Positions 23,999 through 34,169 are shown, counted from the first letter of the stretch. The stretch: DNA of 64,000 bases from JAAZGD01 sp964489555 (GCA_964489555.1 CAZAZF010000005.1:47932-111931), one strand, 5' to 3'. Notes: generated from the sequence alone by a model not told the origin. A program made the numbers and translations.

Positions 23999-26500
23999 TT
24001 ACTTTTTTGTTTCCATAGATACTTGAGGGTTGTTTCCGGAAGGTTTCTTTTCTTGCAAAAGCACTTCCACTTCCTCGTTGATTACTTTTGCCACCGAAAT
24101 AATGTTGGCATCTTCCTTCACCTTCATGATCTTCACACCCTGCGTAGCCCGACCCAGCTTGGACACATCAGCCGCTTTAATTCGGATGATAATGCCATCG
24201 GAGTTAATCAGCAACACTTCATCCTCTTGCCCTACCACCATGGCACTAACCAACTCACCGGTTTTCTTAAACTTGGCCTTATCGTAGGTCAACATTCCCT
24301 TTCCACCACGAACCTGTACCTTGTAGTCCTCTACCGCAGTTCGTTTTCCGTAACCATTTCGGGTCACTACCAGCAATTCTTCTCCCGGCTGAACCAATTC
24401 CATGGAAACCACTTCGTCGTCCTTTTCCAATTTTATGGCCCGCACTCCGCCAGCAATCCTTCCCATGGGCCTTACATCCTGTTCGGAGAAACAAATGCAT
24501 TTTCCGTGCTTGGTTACGATGATGACATTGTCTGTCCCGGAAGTTTCGCTAATGCCGATCATTTCATCTCCACCCTTTAAGTTGATGGCAATAAGACCGG
24601 TTTTGCGGTTGGTATCAAATTGGGATAGTGGAGTTTTCTTTATGGTTCCCTGTTTGGTTACCGCCAATAAGTACCGGTCCTCGGCGAACTCATGAATAGG
24701 AATCACTGCGGTAATTCGCTCCCTCTGCATCAAGCTGAGAAAATTCACCGCCGGTGTTCCCCGGGCAGTACGGCCTGCTTCCGGCACCTCATATGCCTTG
24801 ATTCGATGTGCCTTGCCGGTATTAGTAAAGAACATCAAATAATCGTGAGTGGATGTCATAACCAGGCTCTTTACAAAATCATTTTCCCGGGTGGTGACCC
24901 CCATAATTCCTTTTCCACCTCGTTTTTGAGTTTTATAGGTGTCTGAGGATACGCGTTTTATATACCCTAAATAAGTCAGCGTAATCGCTACTTTCTCTTC
25001 CAGAATTAAGTCCTCTTCATCCAAATCCCCCTGGTCCGCTATAATCCTGGTGCGTCGGGAATCTCCGTACTTTGATTTAACCTCCAGCAATTCTTCCTTG
25101 ATAACGCCCATTAAAAGATTTTCATTGGCCAACAATTTTTGATAATAGGCAATCATCTTTTGAAGGTCATCGTATTCTTTTTCAATCTTCTCTCTTTCCA
25201 GCCCTTGCAAACGAGCCAGACGCATGTCCAAAATGGCCTGAGCCTGCACCTCGGAAAGGCCAAAGCGGTTCATCAAATTTTCTTTGGCGTTGTTATAGCT
25301 GGATCGAATAATTTTGATAATTTCATCAATGTTATCCAAGGCAATTCGAAGTCCTTCCAGAATATGCGCCCTTGCTTCTGCCTTGGACAGATCATACTGG
25401 GTTCTTCGTGTGACCACATTTTTTTGGTGCTTCAGGTATTCTGTCAAAATTTCTTTCAGGTTTAATACCTTGGGTTCTCCGTCTACCAACGCCAGCATAA
25501 TCATGCTGAAGCTTTCTTGAAGCTGAGTGTGTTTATAAAGTCTATTCAGCAGAATTTGAGCATTCACATCCCGCTTCAACTCAATAACAATCCGGGTTCC
25601 TTGCCGGTTGCTTTCATCTCGTATGGCCGAGATTCCTTCCAGCCTTTTATCTTTTACCAGATCTGCAATCTTTTCCTGAAGAACCGCTTTGTTCACCTGA
25701 TAAGGAATTTCCGTCACCACAATCTGCTGACGCCCTTTATTGGTTTCCTCAATTTCGCAATTGGCGCGAACCACTACTTTTCCACGACCCGTGCGATAAG
25801 CTTCTTTGGCACCGGTTTTACCCAGTATGGTGGCGCCTGTAGGAAAATCCGGGCCTTTCACATTCTTCATAAGATCTTCAATGGTGGATTCCGGCTCATC
25901 AATCAATTTTACCGTAGCATCAATGACTTCATTGAGATTGTGAGGCGGTATGGATGTGGCCATTCCAACGGCAATGCCGTTGGAACCGTTTACCAACAAA
26001 TTAGGGAATCGGGCAGGAAGCACGGTGGGTTCCGTTTCCTCTTCATCGAAATTTGGCATAAAGTCAACGGTTTCCTTGTCGATGTCCCGAAGCATTTGCA
26101 ATGCCAAAGGGGTCATCCGGGCTTCCGTATATCGCATGGCTGCAGCCCCGTCTCCATCCACCGAACCAAAGTTGCCGTGCCCGTCTACCAACATGTAACG
26201 AATAGAAAAGTCCTGAGCCATTCGTACCATGGCATCGTAAATGGAACTGTCTCCATGGGGATGAAATTTTCCCATAACCTCTCCCACGATACGGGCAGAT
26301 TTCTTATGAGGTTTATCCGGAGTAACTCCCAGCTCATTCATTCCATAAAGGATACGCCGATGAACCGGTTTCAGACCATCCCGGGCATCCGGCAAAGCTC
26401 GTCCCACGATAACGCTCATGGCGTAATCGATATAGGAATCCTTCATTTCATCATGAATTTCGCTTTGTATGAGTTTCGTGTCTTCAATCAAATTTGCCAT
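23999..26500 (-). CDS. gyrA: DNA gyrase subunit A
   Basis: Breakage-reunion subunit of gyrase; with GyrB it adds negative supercoils. 833 residues. The winged-helix/tower N-terminal part contains the active-site Tyr124 in AAAMRYTEARM. In the quinolone pocket HPHGDSSIYD, Ser85 and Asp89 hold the wild-type residues equivalent to E. coli 83 and 87. The C-terminal pinwheel starts with the GyrA-box QKRGGKG. It is 11 bases downstream of gyrB. Confidence 0.97.
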   Translation of the reverse strand: MANLIEDTKLIQSEIHDEMKDSYIDYAMSVIVGRALPDARDGLKPVHRRILYGMNELGVTPDKPHKKSARIVGEVMGKFHPHGDSSIYDAMVRMAQDFSIRYMLVDGHGNFGSVDGDGAAAMRYTEARMTPLALQMLRDIDKETVDFMPNFDEEETEPTVLPARFPNLLVNGSNGIAVGMATSIPPHNLNEVIDATVKLIDEPESTIEDLMKNVKGPDFPTGATILGKTGAKEAYRTGRGKVVVRANCEIEETNKGRQQIVVTEIPYQVNKAVLQEKIADLVKDKRLEGISAIRDESNRQGTRIVIELKRDVNAQILLNRLYKHTQLQESFSMIMLALVDGEPKVLNLKEILTEYLKHQKNVVTRRTQYDLSKAEARAHILEGLRIALDNIDEIIKIIRSSYNNAKENLMNRFGLSEVQAQAILDMRLARLQGLEREKIEKEYDDLQKMIAYYQKLLANENLLMGVIKEELLEVKSKYGDSRRTRIIADQGDLDEEDLILEEKVAITLTYLGYIKRVSSDTYKTQKRGGKGIMGVTTRENDFVKSLVMTSTHDYLMFFTNTGKAHRIKAYEVPEAGRTARGTPAVNFLSLMQRERITAVIPIHEFAEDRYLLAVTKQGTIKKTPLSQFDTNRKTGLIAINLKGGDEMIGISETSGTDNVIIVTKHGKCICFSEQDVRPMGRIAGGVRAIKLEKDDEVVSMELVQPGEELLVVTRNGYGKRTAVEDYKVQVRGGKGMLTYDKAKFKKTGELVSAMVVGQEDEVLLINSDGIIIRIKAADVSKLGRATQGVKIMKVKEDANIISVAKVINEEVEVLLQEKKPSGNNPQVSMETKK

Positions 26501-26511
26501 AGGGTTCCTCC

Positions 26512-28431
26512 TTAAATGTCAATGGTGGCGTAGCGTGCATTGTCTTCAATAAACTTTTTCCTTGGAGCCACCTTGTCCCCCATAAGTGTGGTGAAAATCT
26601 CATCCGCCGCTGCTACATCTTCTAGCGTAATTTGTTTCAGAATTCGGTTGGAATAATCCATGGTGGTTTCCCACAACTGATGAAAATCCATTTCTCCCAA
26701 CCCTTTGTATCGTTGGATGTCAGCTTTTCCCGGTTTGTCTGACAGGGAAGCCATCAATTTTTCTTGTTCCTTTTCGCTATAAGTGTAATAGGCTTCTTTG
26801 CCCTTCTTCACCTGGTAAAGCGGTGGTTGGGCCGCATACACAAACCCTCCTTCTATGAGGGGGGTCATATAACGGTAAAAAAAGGTGAGGAGCAATGTCC
26901 GGATATGCGCCCCGTCTACATCCGCATCGGTCATGATGATGATTTTGTGGTATCGGAGCTTGCTTATATCAAAATCCGTACCCACTCCACAGCCAAAGGC
27001 GGTAATCATATTTTTAATTTCGTCGGAATTTAATATCTTCTCCAGACGGGCCTTCTCCACATTTAATATTTTTCCCCGAAGTGGTAGGATGGCCTGCCTT
27101 ACTCGGTCTCTTCCCTGTTTGGCACTTCCTCCGGCAGAATCGCCCTCCACCAGAAAAATTTCTGACAAAACCGGGTCTTTCTCCTGGCAATCCGCCAGTT
27201 TTCCCGGCAAGGAACTATCGTCCAGAACGCCTTTTCGACGGGTCAACTCCCTGGCTTTTCTTGCCGCCTCTCTGGCTCGGGCCGCTCGTAAACATTTATC
27301 TAAAATCACCCGGGCCTGGTTGGGGTTTTCTTCCAAAAATGCTGACAGGTTCTCGTTGGCAGAAGTCTCAACAAAGCCTCTCATTTCGCTGTTGCCCAGC
27401 TTGCTTTTTGTTTGTCCCTCAAACTGAGGAGATGTCAGTTTAACGGAAACGATGGCCGTTAACCCTTCCCGAACATCTTCTCCCGTCAAAGCTTCTTCAT
27501 TCTCTTTTAAGAATTTATTCTTTCGGGCATAGTCGTTAAACACGCGAGTAAGGGCAGATTTGAAACCGATCATATGGGTGCCCCCCTCTGTGGTATTGAT
27601 GTTGTTGGCATAGCACAAAATTAATTCATTATATCGATCCGTATACTGCATGGCAATTTCCACTTCCATGTCTTTTTTGGACATTTCAAAATAGATGATG
27701 TCGGGGTGAATCACCTCTTTATTTTGATTTTGATGTTTGACAAACTCCCGGATTCCTCCCTCGTAATGGAAGACTACTTGCCTTTTTTTCCCTTGCCTCT
27801 CATCCTTTAAGTTGATTTTTACACCTTTGTTAAGAAAAGCCATCTCTCTTAATCGGAATTCTAAAGTGGAAAAGTCATAATCCACTTCGTCAAAAATTTC
27901 CGGATCCGGCCAGAAGGTAGTTCGAGATCCGTTTTTCTTGGATTCTCCGATTTCTTTTAAGGGGCAAGTGGTTTTTCCCCGGCTGTAGCTCTGATAATAA
28001 ACTTTTCCATTTCGTCGAATCTCCACCTCCATTTTGGTGGACAAGGCATTTACTACAGAGGCACCCACCCCGTGAAGACCCCCGGACACCTTATACCCCG
28101 ACCCTCCAAATTTACCGCCTGCATGGAGAACGGTATGAATTACCTCCACCGCCGGAATGCCCAATTTTGGATGCTTGTCAACCGGCATTCCCCGGCCATC
28201 GTCTTCCACCATCACGGAATTATCCTCCTGAATGGTGATATTTATGTTCTTGCAATACCCGGCCAACGCTTCATCTACGGAGTTGTCCACAATTTCATAA
28301 ACCAAATGATGAAGCCCTCTGGGTCCGGTGGAGCCAATGTACATTCCCGGCCGTTTTCGTACTGGTTCCAACCCTTCCAGAACTTGAATTTGCTCCGCAT
28401 TGTATTGCTGCTGTTCCATGTTCGGTGTCAT
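26512..28431 (-). CDS. gyrB: DNA gyrase subunit B
   Basis: ATPase subunit of gyrase, 639 residues. GHKL ATP site: YEIVDNSVDEALAG with the catalytic Glu and Mg-binding Asn, DDGRGMP and GLHGVGASVVNAL. The TOPRIM domain shows VEGDSAGGSAKQGRDR and TDADVDGAHIRTLLLTF. The C-terminal tail has the usual QRYKGLGEM motif. AAGGAG lies 8 bases before ATG 28431 and a promoter is at 28481-28509. Confidence 0.97.
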   Translation of the reverse strand: MTPNMEQQQYNAEQIQVLEGLEPVRKRPGMYIGSTGPRGLHHLVYEIVDNSVDEALAGYCKNINITIQEDNSVMVEDDGRGMPVDKHPKLGIPAVEVIHTVLHAGGKFGGSGYKVSGGLHGVGASVVNALSTKMEVEIRRNGKVYYQSYSRGKTTCPLKEIGESKKNGSRTTFWPDPEIFDEVDYDFSTLEFRLREMAFLNKGVKINLKDERQGKKRQVVFHYEGGIREFVKHQNQNKEVIHPDIIYFEMSKKDMEVEIAMQYTDRYNELILCYANNINTTEGGTHMIGFKSALTRVFNDYARKNKFLKENEEALTGEDVREGLTAIVSVKLTSPQFEGQTKSKLGNSEMRGFVETSANENLSAFLEENPNQARVILDKCLRAARAREAARKARELTRRKGVLDDSSLPGKLADCQEKDPVLSEIFLVEGDSAGGSAKQGRDRVRQAILPLRGKILNVEKARLEKILNSDEIKNMITAFGCGVGTDFDISKLRYHKIIIMTDADVDGAHIRTLLLTFFYRYMTPLIEGGFVYAAQPPLYQVKKGKEAYYTYSEKEQEKLMASLSDKPGKADIQRYKGLGEMDFHQLWETTMDYSNRILKQITLEDVAAADEIFTTLMGDKVAPRKKFIEDNARYATIDI

Positions 28432-28480
28432 AAATCAATCTCCTTTACTCCCCAGGTCTGTTTTCTTGCATACACTAGAT

Positions 28481-28509
28481 ATTGTACTTCAAAACCGGGC
28501 CCATTACAA
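28481..28509 (-). promoter_or_regulatory. Sigma-A promoter of gyrB-gyrA
   Basis: Minus strand -35 TTGTAA (28504-28509), 17-base spacer, -10 TACAAT (28481-28486), 50 bases before the gyrB start. Confidence 0.65.
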
Positions 28510-28619
28510 GAAAATTTGGGGGAAATGACTTCCGGAAAGGCGTGTTCTTTTTTCGAGGCTAAAACCGGCGTTTTTTTGTGTTAAAACAAGGTATTACGCC
28601 CGGATATATGCACATCAAA

Positions 28620-28641
28620 AAAGACGGGTTTCCCCGTCTTT
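28620..28641 (-). terminator. Terminator after the recF-lipoprotein unit
   Basis: 9-bp stem AAAGACGGG / CCCGTCTTT with a 4-base loop, followed on the minus strand by TTTTTTGATG. It separates the rpmH-to-lipoprotein genes from gyrB-gyrA. Confidence 0.85.
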
Positions 28642-28662
28642 GTCGCCAATTGTCGCTTTCCA

Positions 28663-29307
28663 CTACATTTGCCCCGTCATGTCCAAAAAATCCTTTGGGA
28701 TTTGGAAAAGTTCATTGGACACTTGAGAAGAAAGGCTGTGGATGAACATCATGGTTCCTTGGCTTTTCAAAGCACCCCATTGTCCATTTTCCGACAAAAA
28801 ATAGTAAATCAACTCTTCCTCTTCATTAACCAGTTTTTCATAATCGTAAGCAATTCCAAAAAGCTCTTCCTGACCTGTTGTGATTGTGAAAAGGGCCAAT
28901 TCTTCTTCCGATAAGAAAAATGACATGTTGGCTGTGCTTAATTCTTCTTCGTCCTCTTTGGTCTTCATATACATCTTATGGTCTTGCAACACCACGAAGC
29001 TTCCCTCCTGGTTGGTGATGACCGACACCATCCCCAGCTCAGGATCCCGGGAATCCATCCGGATCATTCCACCTTTTACATAAAGCTCTGCAGTCAGATA
29101 TTCATTTTCAAATTCCGTAGAAAAAGAAAGATGCAAAGGGTTCACATCCACATTAAGCCATTCTCTCATTAGTTGGGCCACTCGAGTCTCCGGCGTTTGT
29201 TCCGATTCAGAGATTTCCTCTGCCGGCTCCACAGGCCCACAAGCCGCAAGCACAAAAAGCAAACTTAGGATTCCTACCCATTTACCCCACTTTTTTGCGC
29301 TCTTCAT
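28663..29307 (-). CDS. Lipoprotein of unknown function
   Basis: A 214-residue lipoprotein: basic N-terminus, hydrophobic core and lipobox LAAC at about residues 20-23, followed by a Glu-rich linker and a beta-rich domain (for example LYVKGGMIRMDS and SFVVLQDHKMYM). I recognise no enzyme motif. It begins 3 bases after the recF stop, so it is cotranscribed with recF and ends at a strong terminator. The position between recF and gyrB, normally occupied by small RemB-like genes or nothing, is unusual. Confidence 0.75.
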   Translation of the reverse strand: MKSAKKWGKWVGILSLLFVLAACGPVEPAEEISESEQTPETRVAQLMREWLNVDVNPLHLSFSTEFENEYLTAELYVKGGMIRMDSRDPELGMVSVITNQEGSFVVLQDHKMYMKTKEDEEELSTANMSFFLSEEELALFTITTGQEELFGIAYDYEKLVNEEEELIYYFLSENGQWGALKSQGTMMFIHSLSSQVSNELFQIPKDFLDMTGQM

Positions 29308-29310
29308 CCC

Positions 29311-30408
29311 TTATCCCTCCCTCTCTTCAGAGAAAGTCTCTGCTCTTTCTCTTGCTTCTCCTTGGCATACCCAATAAAGGTTTCCCTTGGGCAAAGATTT
29401 TTCCACTTCCTGGCTCAGCTCGGTGGCCGTGATAAACAGTTGCACCCCCTTCAGAGAATGGATTAGAAAGTGTTGCCGTTGGTTGTCCAACTCACTAAGC
29501 ACATCGTCCAAAAGCAAAATCCCTTCTTCTCCCGTTTCTTCCCGAATCAGCTTCAGTTCTGCCAGCTTTAAAGACAAGGCCGCTGTTCGTTGTTGGCCCT
29601 GAGAACCAAAACTTCTCAAGTCCACCCCGTTTACCAACAAGGTGAGATCGTCCCGATGAGGCCCTACTCCCGTACTTCCTCGTAAAAGATCCCGCCGATG
29701 GCTTTTTTTCAATGCTTCCAGTAGTTCTCCGGAGGTGTCCTTATGGTAAAGCACGTCCAGTTCTTCCTGCCCGTCCGTAATTCCAAAATGGGTTTCTTTG
29801 CTGATCCGGTTGAGTTTTTCAATAAATCGTTGTCTCTCCGCCATCACCAATTGACCATAGTGCGCTAGGCTTTCATCCCAAATTCCCAGGGTTTTTTCAT
29901 CTGCCCGGCAATCCTTTAACAGGGCATTCCGCTGGATTAACGCCTTTTTATAGCTTCCCAGGTTTTGATAATAAGAGGGCTTCAGCTGACTGATTTCCCG
30001 ATCCAGAAATCGCCTCCTTTTTTCCGGTTCATCCTTAACAATTTTCAAATCCTCGGGAGAAAAAACCACCGTATATATGTGCTCCAAAAGCTCAGAGCTT
30101 TTAGTAGCCTTAACTCCATCAAGCTTGATGGCTTTTTGATCCTCGGAAACCGCCAGTTCTACCGAAAGAGGTTCTCCATCCCGGACAGCCTCCACCTCTA
30201 CCCGAAAAAAAGGTGCCCCAAAACGAATCATTTCACTGTCTTTCCCTGTGCGAAAAGATTTTCCCAAAGAAGTAATGTAGAGAGCTTCCAACAAGTTGGT
30301 CTTGCCCTGGGCGTTGTTTCCCAACAACAAATTTACCTTTGGATGGAAGGTCAATTCCAAGTTTTTGTAGTTTCGAAAATCCTTTAATCTCAGTTTGATG
30401 ATGTGCAT
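29311..30408 (-). CDS. recF: DNA replication and repair protein RecF
   Basis: SMC-like ATPase that helps load RecA at gapped DNA. 365 residues; Walker A GNNAQGKTNLLEAL near residue 30, signature-type FGSQGQQRTAALSLKLAE and Walker B ILLLDDVLSELD. GGGAGAAG precedes ATG 30408. It lies downstream of mnmG and a small membrane protein instead of its usual place after dnaN. Confidence 0.96.
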   Translation of the reverse strand: MHIIKLRLKDFRNYKNLELTFHPKVNLLLGNNAQGKTNLLEALYITSLGKSFRTGKDSEMIRFGAPFFRVEVEAVRDGEPLSVELAVSEDQKAIKLDGVKATKSSELLEHIYTVVFSPEDLKIVKDEPEKRRRFLDREISQLKPSYYQNLGSYKKALIQRNALLKDCRADEKTLGIWDESLAHYGQLVMAERQRFIEKLNRISKETHFGITDGQEELDVLYHKDTSGELLEALKKSHRRDLLRGSTGVGPHRDDLTLLVNGVDLRSFGSQGQQRTAALSLKLAELKLIREETGEEGILLLDDVLSELDNQRQHFLIHSLKGVQLFITATELSQEVEKSLPKGNLYWVCQGEARERAETFSEEREG

Positions 30409-30445
30409 AAAACCCGCTTCTCCCTATTATGGGGTCCCGGCATGA

Positions 30446-30814
30446 CTAAATCACGCTGTCTTCAAAGGGTGTTGTTTCTTCCAAAAGAGGTTCTTCTTTC
30501 TCTTCCGGGTCTTCATCCGGCTCTTCCTTTACTCCCAGTGTTTTCACTAGAAAGAAGATTCCAAGAATCAGAAGCGTTCCGCCTCCGAAAAGACCTAAAA
30601 TATCCCAGATTCTGGGAAGGAACTGTGCAGAAAACAAGGCTTCCATCACCATTTCCTTGGGATACCCTTGCTCCGTGTACTGATTAATGGTGGCTTGAAA
30701 GTTGGCAATGTGATTAATAAGGGCAACGACGCCCATGACCCCTGTCAAAATCATTCCGATGAGAAGGGTAGTGGTAATGCGTGCTTTTTCCTTTTTCGTA
30801 GGCATAAAATTCAT
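30446..30814 (-). CDS. Small membrane protein of unknown function
   Basis: 122 residues with two hydrophobic segments (about residues 14-36 and 73-92) and an acidic tail rich in Glu and Pro. No family recognised. The ribosome site before ATG 30814 is weak (AAAGAGAG); a second ATG three codons on is possible. It fills the junction between mnmG and recF, which are not neighbours in the usual origin gene order. Confidence 0.7.
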   Translation of the reverse strand: MNFMPTKKEKARITTTLLIGMILTGVMGVVALINHIANFQATINQYTEQGYPKEMVMEALFSAQFLPRIWDILGLFGGGTLLILGIFFLVKTLGVKEEPDEDPEEKEEPLLEETTPFEDSVI

Positions 30815-30837
30815 GTTTTTCTCTCTTTCTTTTTCTC

Positions 30838-32742
30838 TTACTGGGATAACGATTCTTTTTCCATTCTTTTCCGCTTTTCCAGATACACCAAAAGTACATT
30901 GATGTCTGCCGGAGAAACGCCGGATATGCGGGAAGCTTGCCCCAGAGAACCAGGGCGATGAGCCTCTAGCTTTTGACGCGCCTCCAACCGTAGCCCCTCT
31001 ATTGATAAATAGGGCAGCTCCGGGTCCAATTGCCGCTCTTCTAGCTTTCGAAATCGCTGCACTTGTTGAAGTTGTTTTTCAATGTAGCCTTCATATTTAA
31101 GGGTTACTTCTACTGAAGTCTTCACACCCATGGACAAAACTTCTTGAGAAGGAAATCGGGATAGAATCTTTTCATATGTGATTTCCGGCCGTTTCAAAAG
31201 CTCTGCCAAGGTAGTCCGGTTGCTAATGGGCGTGCTTCCCCATTCTATAAGAAACCCTTCTATTTCTTTGGGGGTTACCTCCTGATGGGTGAGCCGCTGT
31301 ATCTCTTCTGTAATCACCCTTTGCTTATTCTTAAATTTTTCATATCGATCTTTCGTAACCAGGCCCATTTGCCATCCCAACTCTGTCAAACGAGCGTCCG
31401 CATTGTCTTGCCGTAACAACAGCCGGTATTCTGCCCGGGAGGTCATAATGCGGTAAGGCTCCGGAGTCCCTTTAGTCACCAGGTCATCGATCAGCACACC
31501 GATATAAGCTTGGCTTCTGTCCAAAATAAAAGGTTTTTGTTTGTCCAACTTTCGACAGGCATTGATACCCGCCATCAATCCTTGGGCCGCCGCTTCTTCA
31601 TATCCCGAACTTCCGTTAAACTGTCCGGCACAAAACAGATTTTCTAAATGACGGTATTCCAACCACAAGGTCAAATCTGTAGGATCAATGCAGTCGTATT
31701 CGATGGCATACGCCGGTCGCACGATGCGAATATTTTCCAAACCGGGAATGGTTTTGTAAAACGCCTGCTGCACATCTTCCGGCAGACTGGTGGACATTCC
31801 TTGAATATAAACCTCGTCGGTCATCTCTCCTTCTGGCTCCACAAACAATTGATGTCGTTCTTTGTCGGAAAATCGATTTACCTTATCTTCGATAGAAGGA
31901 CAGTATCTGGGCCCCACCCCTTCAATTTGTCCTCCGAACAAAGCGGACCGGCCAAAGTTTTTTCGAATAATTTCATGAGTTCTTTCATTGGTATAAGACA
32001 ACCAGCAAGAAACCTGCTGCCTTTTTATTTTATCGTTCATATCGTTCATAAAGCTAAAGGGAACGATGAGGGAATCTCCCTTCTGTTCCTCCATTTTTTC
32101 GTAGTCCAGGCTTTGGGCCAGGGCCCTTGCGGGGGTGCCGGTTTTAAACCTTCTCAAATTCATTCCCCATTTTCTTAAATTATCTCCCAACTCTATTGCG
32201 GGAGCCAATCCGTTGGGTCCACTATCGTAGGCGCTATCTCCAATGAAAATTTTTCCCTTCAAGAAAGTACCGGTAGCCAAAATCACTGCCTCTGCCCGGT
32301 AGGTGGCTCCAGTACGAAGTACCACCCCTCTGATTTTTCCTTGTTCCACCAAAATATCTACCACCTCACCCTGTTTCAAATCCAGGTTTTCTTGGTGTTC
32401 CAACACTTTTTTCATTTCCAAATGGTATCTTGTTTTATCGGCTTGGGTTCGTAGAGAGTGAACTGCAGGCCCTTTGGCGGTATTCAACATACGGCTTTGA
32501 ATAAAGGCCTTATCAATGTTAATCCCCATTTCTCCGCCCAATGCATCGATTTCTCGCACCAAATGTCCTTTTCCGGTTCCTCCAACGGAAGGATTGCAGG
32601 CCATCATGGCAATGGACTCAAGATGAGTGGAAAACAATGCCGTCTTTTTTCCAAGCCGCGCACAAACAAGACCGGCTTCACAACCGGCATGTCCTGCTCC
32701 CACTACCACAATATCATATTGTCCCATGTCATATCGTTCCAT
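30838..32742 (-). CDS. mnmG: tRNA uridine-5-carboxymethylaminomethyl synthesis enzyme MnmG
   Basis: FAD-dependent partner of MnmE in modifying U34 of several tRNAs. 634 residues. N-terminal dinucleotide motif YDIVVVGAGHAGCEAG; catalytic cysteine regions MMACNPSVGGTGKG and FCAGQFNGSSGYEEAAAQG; C-terminal helical MnmE-binding part ends with SPADINVLLVYLEK. The start at 32742 lies 4 bases from the mnmE stop; ATG 32727 five codons on is an alternative. Confidence 0.96.
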   Translation of the reverse strand: MERYDMGQYDIVVVGAGHAGCEAGLVCARLGKKTALFSTHLESIAMMACNPSVGGTGKGHLVREIDALGGEMGINIDKAFIQSRMLNTAKGPAVHSLRTQADKTRYHLEMKKVLEHQENLDLKQGEVVDILVEQGKIRGVVLRTGATYRAEAVILATGTFLKGKIFIGDSAYDSGPNGLAPAIELGDNLRKWGMNLRRFKTGTPARALAQSLDYEKMEEQKGDSLIVPFSFMNDMNDKIKRQQVSCWLSYTNERTHEIIRKNFGRSALFGGQIEGVGPRYCPSIEDKVNRFSDKERHQLFVEPEGEMTDEVYIQGMSTSLPEDVQQAFYKTIPGLENIRIVRPAYAIEYDCIDPTDLTLWLEYRHLENLFCAGQFNGSSGYEEAAAQGLMAGINACRKLDKQKPFILDRSQAYIGVLIDDLVTKGTPEPYRIMTSRAEYRLLLRQDNADARLTELGWQMGLVTKDRYEKFKNKQRVITEEIQRLTHQEVTPKEIEGFLIEWGSTPISNRTTLAELLKRPEITYEKILSRFPSQEVLSMGVKTSVEVTLKYEGYIEKQLQQVQRFRKLEERQLDPELPYLSIEGLRLEARQKLEAHRPGSLGQASRISGVSPADINVLLVYLEKRKRMEKESLSQ

Positions 32743-32745
32743 TCA

Positions 32746-34119
32746 TCATTTCCCCAAACAAAAACGCCGAAATACTTCTTCTATGATATCCTCTTTTACG
32801 GTGATTCCTAAAATATCTCCCAAAGCCTGGTGGGCATTCTTAAGATCCACTTCTACAAAATCCAAGGGGTCTTTTCTTTCAATGGCCCTGCAGGCATCTT
32901 TACAGCTTTCCAAGGCTACCGCAAGGTGCTTTTGGTGCCGCACCTTTGTAATAACCAGTTCTTCTCCCGCCACCGCATGTCCTTGCACTACCATGTCTTC
33001 CAGGGTTTCCTCCAATTGGGAAAGCCCCATGCCCTCCGTGATAACCATTTCCAAAATCCGGGCTCCTGGCAAATGGTGAGCTACTTGCTGGTGATTCACG
33101 GCTTCTCCCAAATCTCTCTTGTTTAGAATCACCAGGGTGGAGTGGTCTTTTAACAAACCCATAATTTCTTCGTCTTCCTGAGCCAAGTCCTGGCTTCCAT
33201 CCAATATTAGAAGCGCCAAATCAGATTGCCAAAGGGTTTCTTTCGCTCGATTGATTCCAATCCTCTCCACTTCATCGATGGCTTCTCGAATGCCAGCGGT
33301 GTCGGTAATTCGCAAGGGTATGTTTCTTATATTCACCCATTCCTCTATGGTATCCCGTGTGGTACCAGGGATGGGGGTAACAATGGCCCGGTCTTCCCCT
33401 AAAAGGGCATTCATCAAAGAAGATTTTCCCACATTTGGTTTCCCTAAAATGGCAACTCGAAGCCCCTCTTTTAGAATTCGCCCCCGCTCTGCCGTGTCCA
33501 ACAGTTTCTGTATTTCCTCCCGGATTTTTTCTACTTCTCCAAAAAGCATGGGATAGGTAATCACTTCCACATCTTCTTCCGGGTATTCAATGTTCACCAG
33601 GATTTGAACCAAAAGATTTTGCAAAGCTTGCCGCAATCGTTGAATTGCTACCGAAGTAGACCCCTTCAACTGGTTTACCGCCATCTGAAATCCCATAGGT
33701 GTTTTTGCTTGCACCAGATCCATTACCGCTTCGGCTTGGGACAAATCCAGCCGTCCGTTAAGAAAAGCTCTTTTTGTAAATTCCCCGGGTTCCGCCAGCC
33801 GGGCTCCCTTTTGAACCAGCAACGCCATGGTTTTTTTTAGGGAAATCATGGAGCCATGACACTGAATCTCCACTACATCCTCACGGGTATAAGTAAAAGG
33901 GGCGGGAAAATATACCGCCATGGCCTCATCGATGATGGTTTTCTTCTCCAGGTCTTCCACCAGATGGCCATAGGTCATTTGCCGGGGTTCCGGCTTTTTT
34001 CCCCTATGAGAAACAAACACCTGCCCCAGCAACATTTCCGCTTTTTCTCCGCTTATTCGCAGTACCCCGATTCCCCCCTCCCCGGGAGGAGTGGCGATGG
34101 CAACAATGGTCTCTTCCAT
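32746..34119 (-). CDS. mnmE: tRNA modification GTPase MnmE
   Basis: GTPase and formyl-THF-binding partner of MnmG. 457 residues from ATG 34119 (GGGAG 7 bases upstream), the family length; the frame is open 18 codons earlier, through the upstream terminator. The N-terminal folate domain starts ETIVAIATPPGEGGIGVLRISG; the G domain carries G1 GKPNVGKSSLMNAL, G3 DTAG and G4 NKRD; the C-terminal motif FCLGK is complete. Confidence 0.97.
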   Translation of the reverse strand: MEETIVAIATPPGEGGIGVLRISGEKAEMLLGQVFVSHRGKKPEPRQMTYGHLVEDLEKKTIIDEAMAVYFPAPFTYTREDVVEIQCHGSMISLKKTMALLVQKGARLAEPGEFTKRAFLNGRLDLSQAEAVMDLVQAKTPMGFQMAVNQLKGSTSVAIQRLRQALQNLLVQILVNIEYPEEDVEVITYPMLFGEVEKIREEIQKLLDTAERGRILKEGLRVAILGKPNVGKSSLMNALLGEDRAIVTPIPGTTRDTIEEWVNIRNIPLRITDTAGIREAIDEVERIGINRAKETLWQSDLALLILDGSQDLAQEDEEIMGLLKDHSTLVILNKRDLGEAVNHQQVAHHLPGARILEMVITEGMGLSQLEETLEDMVVQGHAVAGEELVITKVRHQKHLAVALESCKDACRAIERKDPLDFVEVDLKNAHQALGDILGITVKEDIIEEVFRRFCLGK

Positions 34120-34138
34120 ATGTACTCCCGCTGAAAAA

Positions 34139-34163
34139 ATAGCCCGCATTGTCTGCGGGCTAT
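34139..34163 (-). terminator. Terminator between khpB and mnmE
   Basis: 9-bp stem ATAGCCCGC / GCGGGCTAT with a 7-base loop, followed on the minus strand by TTTTTTCAG. It starts 7 bases after the khpB stop and probably lets only part of the transcription continue into mnmE. Confidence 0.75.
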
Positions 34164-34169
34164 CTACCG

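Noticed and set aside
25517..26515. 332-codon plus-strand frame opposite gyrA
   Set aside because: Shadow of the well-conserved gyrA N-terminal part; no start signal or recognisable domain.
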